From JAWLBR01 sp041687495 (GTDB lineage Bacteria > Bacillota > Limnochordia > DTU087 > JAAYGB01): a DNA stretch of 26,290 nucleotides. The DNA lies in assembly GCA_041687495.1 (NCBI GenBank), contig JAWLBR010000042.1:1-26290 (forward strand), given 5' to 3'. The notes below the pieces were generated by a model. That model searched no databases. It saw only the letters and a program-made list of their open reading frames with translations, and was not told where the DNA came from. Positions 6,817 to 14,475 of this stretch are shown here, one piece after another. A program made the position numbers and the translations under genes. The stretch's first letter is position 1. Every line of letters begins with the position of its first letter.

Positions 6817-9270
6817 CTAGTCTTTGAGCTTCTGAACCTGCTTGCGAATCCGAAGTTCTACCCGCTCAGGCAGCGGTTTGCTGGGAGGACGTTCCACCTC
6901 TGCAACCGCTGCAGCCTGCTGCCCAAAGCTAACCTGAGGTACCGGCTGGACAGGGATGTACGGGTCCTTGCCCAGAAGGTCATGTAAAATGACGAGAGCG
7001 GCCTCCTTATCTGGAATCCTCCCTTTGCTGTCAGCATCCGGGTCCAACTGGGCATAGGGAGGCAGTGGCGCTCCCACACACGAAGGGCAACCATCTTGGC
7101 AGCCGCATCCTTCGATCAGCTGCAGACAGGCTTCTAGTACTTCTTCCATCTTTTCGTAGGCCTTTTGCGCGTAACCGATTCCACCGGGATAGCGGTCAAA
7201 GATAAAAACAGTTGGCACTCCGGTATTGCTAGATTCAACCACCGATCCAATGTCCATAGGATCGCACATGGCAAACAACGGCACAACCTCTGTGGCCACA
7301 TTGGCCAGGCCTAGTAGTCCATCTACAGGATTGCGACCGAATTCCCTTACTCGCTTGAGCGTTTCCAGAGGCGGGATCAGCCACACCCCACAGGTGTCTA
7401 GCGCAGTCGGAGGCAGGTCGATTTTACCAAAGCCGATGCTATCCCGGTTATCGAACTTGATTTTCTTAAACATATAGGTGATGTAGGTGACTTCAACTTC
7501 GCCAAAGGCCACCACAGCGTCTCTGAGTCGACGACTACTTTCTTCACTCTCAACCTGTACTCTTCGATCCGAGATAGCTTGTGTGTAGTAGTCCAGCTCA
7601 GCCCGGTGGACATAGGCTACTTTTTCAGTAGTGTCGAGCTTGGACACAAAGAAAGTATCTCCGTCATGCATATACACCGCCTCAGTGTGCAGTTGAACAA
7701 ATGCACTCAGCTCATCGGTCGACCCAATCACTTGCGGCTGCTCGGTTGTAGTATCCACAATCGTATAAGTGTTTTCGGAGATATTCCTGAGGCTAAAATC
7801 ATCAGCCGGATAGCCTTTACCAATCCAGAACCACCGGTCTGTGCGATACACAAGCTGTCGATCTTCAGCGAGAATATCAATGATTGCCGGTGCAAACTCG
7901 CCAAAAGCCTCTTCCTCGCTGGCTTGAACCGGAAGTTCATGGGCTGCCGCTCGAAGATGCCCCACCACCACATAGGGATTCTCCGGATCGATAACTGCAT
8001 TCTCGGCACTCTGTTCGAAAAAGTACTCAGGATGAGCCGCCAGATACTGGTCAATGGGCGTATTGTGCGCCAAGAGAACAGTGAGCGCTTCATCTCCCCC
8101 CCTTCCCGCCCTACCAGCCTGCTGCCAGGTGCTGGCAATAGTCCCAGGGAATCCGACGATGAGACAGACATCCAATCCGCCGATGTCGATCCCCAATTCC
8201 AACGCATTGGTACTGACCACGCCCAAAAGGTCACCAGAGAAGAGCTGCTGCTCGATCAGACGCCGCTCCTGAGGCAGATATCCTCCCCGGTAAGCGCGGA
8301 TCGAGTTGCCAAGACCGGCGCCATACCGAGAAAGCTCCTCTCGAACATATCGATAGAGAAGCTCTGCAACCACGCGGGCCCTAGTGAAAGCGATGGTCTG
8401 AACCCGGGATTTTAGAAGGCGGACCATCAGTTCCTTGGCCTCGCTGTTGCAGCTGCGCCGCTCCATCGTCGCTGGAATGAGCGGAGGATTCCACAAGACA
8501 AAGGTCTTTCTACCTTTGGGTGATCCGTCATTGGTAACTGCCTGGACAGGCGCGGCAATCAGTTTTTCGGCCAGTTCATCGGGGTTAGCAATGGTGGCGC
8601 TGCACAAGATGAACTGCGGATCACTGCCATAGTGGTGACAGATCCGACGAAGCCGGCGAATCACATTGGCGACGTTGGAACCGAAAATCCCACGGTATGT
8701 GTGGATTTCGTCGATAACCACATACCTCAATCTAGCAAAGAATTTCCCCCAACTGGCATGGTTGGGCAGAATAGCTCCGTGCAGCATGTCTGGGTTGGTG
8801 AGAATGCAGTTCCCTTCGTCTCTAAGCTTTCGCCTTGTGTCGCGGGGTGTATCGCCATCATAGGTTCCCGCCAGCAGTGGTAGACTCGGAATCAAGGATT
8901 GAAACCGCGAGAGTCCCCGATGCTGATCTTGAGCCAAAGCCTTGGTGGGAAAGACGTATATTGCAGTCGCTTCCGGTTCAAAAATCAGGCGTTCCAATAC
9001 CGGAAGATTGTAGCAAAGAGTCTTACCGCTGGCCGTGGAAGTAACTATCACCACGTTCTTTCCCTGCCGAGCCAGCGTAACCGCTTCGGCCTGGTGTCGG
9101 TACAGTTGGGTGATGCCCATCTTCGCCAGAGCGTCAGACAGGAGTGTAGGTAGAGGGTCCGCTAGCTGACCGTACTCAGCCTCCCTGGCAGGTATCACTC
9201 TGGTACCAACGATCTGCCCTCGGTAATAGCGATCATTTTCGACTTCCCGCAAAAATTGCTGGACATCCAA
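6817..9270 (-). CDS. mrfA: DEAD/DEAH-box helicase with DUF1998/MZB zinc domain, MrfA (YprA)-like
   Basis: This 817-residue protein matches the MrfA/YprA group, known in Bacillus subtilis for repair of mitomycin C damage. The Q-motif-like Tyr-Arg-His-Gln is at 57-60, Walker A (Thr-Ala-Ser-Gly-Lys-Thr) at 79-84 and Asp-Glu-Ile-His at 187-190. Ser-Ala-Thr is near 224-226, and the helicase-C motif ends Gln-Ala-Gly-Arg-Ala-Gly-Arg at about 384-390. The C-terminal zinc site shows Cys722, Cys724, Cys728 and Cys731. About 85 residues follow it, including a basic tail, and make it somewhat longer than YprA. The start is TTG, three bases after the acetyltransferase stop, with GAGG in the end of that gene. 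The usual companion exonuclease MrfB (YprB) is not in this window. The gene ends 10 bases from partner A with no terminator visible. Confidence 0.93.
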   Translation of the reverse strand: MDVQQFLREVENDRYYRGQIVGTRVIPAREAEYGQLADPLPTLLSDALAKMGITQLYRHQAEAVTLARQGKNVVIVTSTASGKTLCYNLPVLERLIFEPEATAIYVFPTKALAQDQHRGLSRFQSLIPSLPLLAGTYDGDTPRDTRRKLRDEGNCILTNPDMLHGAILPNHASWGKFFARLRYVVIDEIHTYRGIFGSNVANVIRRLRRICHHYGSDPQFILCSATIANPDELAEKLIAAPVQAVTNDGSPKGRKTFVLWNPPLIPATMERRSCNSEAKELMVRLLKSRVQTIAFTRARVVAELLYRYVREELSRYGAGLGNSIRAYRGGYLPQERRLIEQQLFSGDLLGVVSTNALELGIDIGGLDVCLIVGFPGTIASTWQQAGRAGRGGDEALTVLLAHNTPIDQYLAAHPEYFFEQSAENAVIDPENPYVVVGHLRAAAHELPVQASEEEAFGEFAPAIIDILAEDRQLVYRTDRWFWIGKGYPADDFSLRNISENTYTIVDTTTEQPQVIGSTDELSAFVQLHTEAVYMHDGDTFFVSKLDTTEKVAYVHRAELDYYTQAISDRRVQVESEESSRRLRDAVVAFGEVEVTYITYMFKKIKFDNRDSIGFGKIDLPPTALDTCGVWLIPPLETLKRVREFGRNPVDGLLGLANVATEVVPLFAMCDPMDIGSVVESSNTGVPTVFIFDRYPGGIGYAQKAYEKMEEVLEACLQLIEGCGCQDGCPSCVGAPLPPYAQLDPDADSKGRIPDKEAALVILHDLLGKDPYIPVQPVPQVSFGQQAAAVAEVERPPSKPLPERVELRIRKQVQKLKD

Positions 9271-9273
9271 TCC

Positions 9274-9711
9274 CTAACACCTCGTCTCCAGCCGCTTCAC
9301 CATCGGAACGTGAACAATACCCGCTTCCACTAACTCATCACCAGCTGCCTCGTAGCCTAGAGTCTGGTAAAATCCCAATGCATGATCCTGAGCATTTAGG
9401 ATGAGGCTACTCAAGCCCAGCTCACAGGCTGCCACTTCAATACTGGCCATCAGCGCTCTCCCAATGCCCAGTCCCCGAAACTGAGCCAGGACACTCATAC
9501 GTCCTACCTTGCCAGAATCCCCCTGGATCACTAAACGGGCGGCTCCGGTGACTTGGCCATCACGCCTTGCCAGAAAGTGCACCGCACTACGATCAGCATC
9601 GTCCCGCTCCAAATCAACAGGCACGTTCTGCTCCACAACAAACACCTGGTGGCGAACCCGCATGACCTGCTGCAGTTCTTCCTGTGTTTGCGCGATCACA
9701 ACTTCAATCAT
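9274..9711 (-). CDS. GNAT-family N-acetyltransferase
   Basis: This 145-residue protein has the single-domain GNAT fold, which transfers an acetyl group from acetyl-CoA to an amine. The acetyl-CoA loop is visible at about 77-87 as Gln-Phe-Arg-Gly-Leu-Gly-Ile-Gly-Arg-Ala-Leu, the classical motif A. The later Asn-Ala-Gln ... Phe-Tyr-x-x-Leu-Gly-Tyr stretch is motif B. The N-terminal Val-Arg-x-x-Val-Phe-Val-x-Glu-Gln pattern is typical of the ElaA/YjcF subgroup. The substrate is unknown. The ATG is preceded by GGAAGGA. Its stop lies three bases before the helicase start, so the two are almost certainly co-translated. Acetyltransferases of this type are often passengers in operons, so a link to DNA repair is only suggested by position. 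Confidence 0.9.
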   Translation of the reverse strand: MIEVVIAQTQEELQQVMRVRHQVFVVEQNVPVDLERDDADRSAVHFLARRDGQVTGAARLVIQGDSGKVGRMSVLAQFRGLGIGRALMASIEVAACELGLSSLILNAQDHALGFYQTLGYEAAGDELVEAGIVHVPMVKRLETRC

Positions 9712-9839
9712 GGGAAAACATCCTTCCGCGGCTTGGGTGGTCTTGCTTGTCCCAATCCGCTCCTAAAATTCAGGTGCGAGGTACGTCAATGCGACACCTC
9801 CGTTTAACTTAAGTTCGAGCTGAACAAAAATGACTCCTG

Positions 9840-11099
9840 TCAGGAATTATAAGAACAGGTATCGGCAAGTAGTCCCCGGCAGACAAGGCAGTACTCCTGC
9901 GCACACAAGGGGCATGCCGACGTATCAATGTACTGGCACTGTACTGCACATTCTTTGCATAGGACGCGGCCGCAGATGTGGCATTCGTCCTCGGCACACT
10001 CTCTGCAAACAACCCGACCGCAAGCACAAGTGCCATAGCAGTTAGGACAGACTAAATGGCCATTGTCGCACAGCAAAAGGCGGAAATCTCGGGTACCGCA
10101 ATGATCGCAGGCAAGGTCAACAAACGATTGGTTGATGACATCATAGGCAACCTGAACATTACCACTGGCCTGATTCTCCTGGTTGATAAGTCCGTATGTA
10201 CACTCCCACCTGGGAATCCACAAGTTAGCTGCTCCAACCAGCTTCACCGCCGCCTGAACGGCGTATTTTGACTCTAGCTCAGCCATCCGCCATTCCAGTT
10301 CCTTCTCCAGTGACTGTAGTTCCTGTCGGTACTCTGCCTCTGCCTGGGTAGCTTCCTGCTTCACCCGGGCAATTTGGTCGTCCTGTTTTTGCTTACCCTC
10401 ACCGAAGCGATGCAGATCAAGCCAAGCTTTGAGACTGGAGAGCCGGCGAAACAACTGCTGTAGTGGCTCAAGAGCCTCTTCTCGACGACCTTGGTAATAC
10501 TGAACCAGCCGATGCTTTTCTGCCTGCTGACGGTCCTTAACCTTTCGACAGAAGGGTTGCGCCTCTTCCTGCACTAACCTGGGAAGGGCTTGGCAGGCAA
10601 TCTCATAGGAACGAAACAAGCTGTAGCTGATGTCCGAGTTGTGATTCAGCTCACTTAGGTGTGTCTTTATGGGCTGAAATGCGTCGCTATAGGGGGAAGG
10701 ACTTTTGATTGAGCTGCGGTACTTCGCCGGCAAGGCTGCATGGCCGCTCCCCAATGTACCAACAGAGAGAGCAGCATCAACAGCGGTGGGGGTAACAGCC
10801 TGTCCCGTCCAAGTGTCCACGGCCACCGGGATGAATAACCTCCCGGTCTCATCTGCCCTGAGAACAATCTGAAAGAAGAACAGAATATGACGGTGATAGA
10901 CAAAACGCTGAGACAAAAGGCGGCTGCGGCCGGCTTTCAGGGGCAGAGATTGGGGCGGTTCGTGTTCACAATAGTTCACATCAAACAAGCCCAGATTCAC
11001 CACAGACGAGATTTGCTCGCTGATCTGCGGACTGAGTTGGTGCTGGGCTGCAGTGTCACCACTGTGGTGGCTGCGTTCACTCTGGTAGTTGATACTCAA
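9840..11099 (-). CDS. SNF2 partner protein B: coiled coil plus cysteine-rich zinc-binding tail
   Basis: This 419-residue protein has three parts. Residues 1-190 are mixed, with a beta-rich piece ending Thr-Trp-Thr-Gly-Gln-Ala-Val-Thr-Pro that resembles partner A. Residues of about 195-300 are highly charged, rich in Glu, Gln, Arg and Lys, and should form a long coiled coil. The last 89 residues (from 331) hold 19 cysteines, mostly as Cys-x-x-Cys pairs, plus His residues, so several zinc ions are probably bound in tandem ribbons or treble clefs. No enzyme motif is seen. The start is TTG with GGGAGGAACGG upstream, 25 bases after the stop of SNF2 copy B, so the two are co-transcribed. I infer that it helps the helicase bind DNA or protein. 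I do not recognise the family by name. Confidence 0.85.
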   Translation of the reverse strand: MSINYQSERSHHSGDTAAQHQLSPQISEQISSVVNLGLFDVNYCEHEPPQSLPLKAGRSRLLSQRFVYHRHILFFFQIVLRADETGRLFIPVAVDTWTGQAVTPTAVDAALSVGTLGSGHAALPAKYRSSIKSPSPYSDAFQPIKTHLSELNHNSDISYSLFRSYEIACQALPRLVQEEAQPFCRKVKDRQQAEKHRLVQYYQGRREEALEPLQQLFRRLSSLKAWLDLHRFGEGKQKQDDQIARVKQEATQAEAEYRQELQSLEKELEWRMAELESKYAVQAAVKLVGAANLWIPRWECTYGLINQENQASGNVQVAYDVINQSFVDLACDHCGTRDFRLLLCDNGHLVCPNCYGTCACGRVVCRECAEDECHICGRVLCKECAVQCQYIDTSACPLCAQEYCLVCRGLLADTCSYNS

Positions 11100-11124
11100 G
11101 TAACCGTTCCTCCCATCCCATCGT

Positions 11125-12835
11125 CTAGCGCTGATCGAATAGTCGACGGTTCAGCCTCCCTGCCTTGCGGTACAAAGAAACAGCCTGAGCTATCGAATTT
11201 CCATAGGATCCTATCACCCGCTCCACCTCAGCCTCGTGGGAGTGGGATAATACCGCTTCACCGACCACTTGCTGAAAGGAACGGTCGTCGGCCTGAAAGA
11301 GGATTCCTTCGATGTCCCCAATCACATCTTGGAACATTGTCAGCTTCCTTTCCAGAAGCTCGAGGACATAGGCTTCGACGGTATGGTTTGTACATAAATT
11401 GATCACTGTAACATCCTGCGTTTGCCCCAATCGATGCAGTCGTCCAATGCGCTGCTCCACCCGCATCGGGTTCCACGGCAGATCATAGTTGATCAGAGTA
11501 TGACAGAACTGGAGATTTCTGCCTTCCCCACCCGCCTCGGTACTAACCATTACCCGAGATGTAGTCCCAAATCGGTATACTGCGTCCTCTTTGGCATCCG
11601 GAGTCAATCCCCCGTGGTAGACAACAGTCTCAATGCCTGCCTGACTCAAGACCCGGTGCAGCAGATGCGCCGTTGCTCGAAACTCGGTGAAAACAAGGAC
11701 CTTCGCCCTCCGAGCCGCAACAAGTTCGAGCACACACCGTGCCTTACTGGGTAGAGGAAGGGCTGCTGACTTCTGCTGCACCCGATGAACCGCATCCGCC
11801 AGGGTTTGGTCAAACATTCCAGGCTGAGCGAAAAACCCCGACTGCATCCGCGCCAGAGTGCTGGCAACCGCAGTCGGGCAGCTGCCGGCTTCCCGCAACA
11901 GTGCCAGCAATGGCAGAAGATTCTTACGTTCGGTCGGCATAGCCGAATATGCCTCTCGAGCCAACTGCAGAACGCAGTCGTAGAACTCTCTCTCTGCGGG
12001 GTCCGAATTGACAGCAATCGTCTTTACTCGGCGGGAAGGGAAACCAATCATGGATTGGTGCCGTGTAGTCCGGACCATGACTTCATCCAAGAGCTGATGG
12101 AGGCGATGCAGGTTCTTGGCAACCTGACGATCCTCCATAAACTCCTGCCGAAACTTACGATAGGTCTGCAGCTGTCCAGGTTTCAGCAACGTAATAAGGT
12201 TATACAGCTCCCGCAAGTCGTTCTGTACCGGAGTGGCAGTCAGAAGCAGCAGAAACTTTTTCCGGATCTGATTAACAAACTGCCAGTTGGCTGTAGCAGT
12301 GTTTTTCAGGTGATGGGCTTCGTCAACGATTACTAGGTCCCACTCACGGGTCCAAAGCTGAGCTGCATATTCACCGCGTTTGGCCGTGGCTAATGACGCC
12401 AAGACCAGATCAGCTTTTTCCCAATCTGGATTGCCTCGCCGTAGCACAGCAAAACGCATCTGCAGTTTGACAGTCATCTCCTGCCACCACTGGGAAACGA
12501 GGGAGGCTGGCGTTAGGATTAGTACGGTCCTGGCTAAACCACGCAGCAGATACTCCTTAGCTACCACCCCGGCCTCAATGGTCTTGCCAAGACCCACTTC
12601 ATCAGCCAAGACAGCTCTACCTCGCATCACCTTCAAGACCTTCTGCACCGCAGCAATCTGATGCGGNNNNNNNNNNATTGGACAGGGTAGCCAGGGTCAT
12701 GAGCCCATCAGATCCTTCCACTGCTGAGAGCTCATAGGACTTCCGGCAAAGGTCTAGTGCTTCTTTGTCTCTGAAGGAGCCTCGATCCAGCTCCCGCAAG
12801 ATTGCCCCGTTTTTGCTGCTAAGTAAAATCTCCAA
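11125..12835 (-). CDS. SNF2-family ATP-dependent helicase, copy B (interrupted by assembly gap)
   Basis: The gene starts with TTG at 12833-12835, preceded by GGAGG nine bases upstream, and runs 53 codons to the N-run. Beyond the gap the frame resumes at 12666 with Pro-His-Gln-Ile-Ala-Ala-Val and continues to the stop at 11125. The motor is complete: Asp-Glu-Val-Gly-Leu-Gly-Lys-Thr, Asp-Glu-Ala-His, Thr-Ala-Thr-Pro and Gln-Arg-Ile-Gly-Arg-Leu-His-Arg are all present. Compared with copy A (Pro-His-Gln at 101), about 10-15 residues seem to be missing at the gap. The ten Ns do not keep the frame, so the true gap must have a different length if the gene is intact. It follows murC by 36 bases and precedes partner B by 25, so it may be read from the murC transcript. 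Confidence 0.9.
12667..12676. other. Assembly gap (10 N) inside SNF2 copy B
   Basis: Ten undetermined bases are probably a placeholder rather than a measured length. The flanking frames (last full codon ending at 12677, next beginning at 12666 on the minus strand) agree only if the true length is a multiple of three. Confidence 0.98.
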
Positions 12836-12871
12836 GAAACAACGCCTCCGGTAGCTAAAGGCATTGGCCTT

Positions 12872-14269
12872 CTATCGGCCTGAAGCCTTACCAACGGCAG
12901 ACCGTAAATGCTCTGCCAGATCCCTTGCCACCTGCCAGACATTACCTGCGCCTAAGGTCAGTACCATATCGCCATCGGCAATATTGGCCTCTAGCCACTG
13001 GGTAATCCCCGGTAAGTCGGCGAACACCAAGGCCTCCTGCCCCGAAGCGGTGGCGATGGCCTCAGCCAGCTTCTGCGAACTCACCCCGGCAATCGGCTTT
13101 TCGGGGGGCGGCGCATAAATTGGCGCCAGCAAGACCAAGTCAGCCTCAGTAAATGCCGTAGCAAACTCGTGGAGCAAGAACTGCGTCCGATTAAACCGGT
13201 GCGGCTGGAACACCGCAATAATGCGGCGGCCAAATGTACCCTGTGCGGCCTTCAGCGTAGCCTTCACCTCAGTTGGATGGTGCCCATAATCGTCAACCAC
13301 CAGGATATCTCTGTCTTGCGCATGGTAGATAAGTTCAAAACGCCGCTTGATGCCTCGGAATTGGGCTAAGCCCGCCTTTACTTGGGAGAAATCAACTCCC
13401 AGTTCAAGACAGGCGGCTGCGGCGGCCAAAGCGTTCTCCAAGTTGTGGGCGCCTGGGACATTAATCTCAATGGTCCCCAGCGTCCGCCCAGACTTACGCA
13501 CCTCCATCTGACCCTTAAACTCTGACATACCGATGATCGACCCCTCATAGTCGCATGGCGAGCCGTCCAGTCCGTAAGTAACTGCCGATTGAGGTGTGGT
13601 TCCGAGAACTTTGACAGCCTGCGCGCCAATCAGGGCAATACCGTCGTCCTTCAGCTGAGATAGAAACTTCCGATAAGCTGAGACGAGATTATCTACAGAG
13701 CCGTTGTAATTCTCCAGATGATCAGCTTCAATACTAGTTACTAGCGCCAAATAGGGATGATAGCGGAGAAACGAGCCGTCGCTCTCGTCAGCTTCTGCCA
13801 CCACATGGGGACCCGCACCATGCTTTGCCCGATAACCGGTGCCAACCAGTTCTCCTCCCACGAGAATGGATGGATCGAAATCACCGGTCTCAAGGATAGT
13901 AGCGATCATCCCGGTAATGGTTGTTTTGCCATGGGCCCCAGCAACCGCTATCCCTTGCTTCTGATTGAGAATCATGGCCAACATCTCTGACCGATGCAGA
14001 ACTGGCAGCCCTTTACTTAATGCTGCTTGCACCTCGGGGTTCTCATCGGGAATGGCACTGGATCTCACCAGTATCTGGGCGCCATTCACGTTGTCCGCAC
14101 TATGACCCAGATAGATCCGGGCTCCCATCGCCTTCAACTCCTCGGTCAACGACGACGACGACATATCTGATCCGCTGACACCCCATCCTTCTTCCAACAA
14201 TACTCTGGCAATGGCGCTCATACCCACCCCGCCAACTCCAACAAAGTGTACCTGCTTTACCTGCCTCAA
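12872..14269 (-). CDS. murC: UDP-N-acetylmuramate--L-alanine ligase MurC
   Basis: MurC adds L-alanine to UDP-N-acetylmuramic acid with ATP, the first amino-acid step of the peptidoglycan stem peptide, in the cytoplasm. The 465-residue protein has the normal length. The N-terminal UDP-binding loop Gly-Val-Gly-Gly-Val-Gly-Met-Ser is at about 11-18 and the ATP-binding Gly-Ala-His-Gly-Lys-Thr-Thr at 111-117. The MurC motif Glu-Ala-Asp-Glu-Ser-Asp-Gly-Ser-Phe and the Asp-Asp-Tyr-Gly-His-His-Pro motif are both visible. The start is a TTG with a weak G-rich site (GGGGGTG). In many bacteria murC lies in the division and cell-wall cluster; here it lies between spoIIP and the SNF2 gene. The 206 bases before it (14270-14475) contain no feature I can support. 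Confidence 0.97.
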   Translation of the reverse strand: MRQVKQVHFVGVGGVGMSAIARVLLEEGWGVSGSDMSSSSLTEELKAMGARIYLGHSADNVNGAQILVRSSAIPDENPEVQAALSKGLPVLHRSEMLAMILNQKQGIAVAGAHGKTTITGMIATILETGDFDPSILVGGELVGTGYRAKHGAGPHVVAEADESDGSFLRYHPYLALVTSIEADHLENYNGSVDNLVSAYRKFLSQLKDDGIALIGAQAVKVLGTTPQSAVTYGLDGSPCDYEGSIIGMSEFKGQMEVRKSGRTLGTIEINVPGAHNLENALAAAAACLELGVDFSQVKAGLAQFRGIKRRFELIYHAQDRDILVVDDYGHHPTEVKATLKAAQGTFGRRIIAVFQPHRFNRTQFLLHEFATAFTEADLVLLAPIYAPPPEKPIAGVSSQKLAEAIATASGQEALVFADLPGITQWLEANIADGDMVLTLGAGNVWQVARDLAEHLRSAVGKASGR

Positions 14270-14475
14270 TTGCGCACCCCCAAAAGGGAATCTTGCTTCT
14301 AATATTTCCCAAGAACTTTGCCCTTATGAGTGTTCTACTTGACCTCGGCGGGATCCTACTGGCATCAGTTTCCAAACTGCCTTTTCGTGTCTCCACGTCC
14401 GAACAAAGAAAATGGCCTGCCCCTGAATCTGGACAAGCCTTGGAGTTGCTGAGTTGATGGGACAACCGTCCCTGA

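Noticed and set aside
7579..8415. A 278-codon open frame on the plus strand
   Set aside because: It lies wholly antisense to the mrfA-like gene, has no ribosome-binding site and looks like no known family.
9712..9839. A promoter before the acetyltransferase-mrfA pair (TTGACG on the minus strand near 9785)
   Set aside because: The -35-like box is fair, but no acceptable -10 stands at 16-18 bases, so I did not list it.
9780..9840. SOS (LexA) box near GTTCGAGCTGAAC at about 9811-9823
   Set aside because: The half-sites are in the opposite order (GTTC...GAAC) with five bases between. The Bacillota LexA box is GAAC-N4-GTTC, so this does not match.
6817..12648. DISARM-like phage defence, because a DUF1998 helicase and SNF2 helicases lie together
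   Set aside because: No methyltransferase, no phospholipase-D-type DrmC and no DrmB-like second DUF1998 protein are present. The DUF1998 helicase matches MrfA/YprA in length and layout.
12754..12942. A 62-codon minus-strand frame between murC and SNF2 copy B
   Set aside because: It overlaps both neighbours out of frame and lacks a ribosome-binding site.
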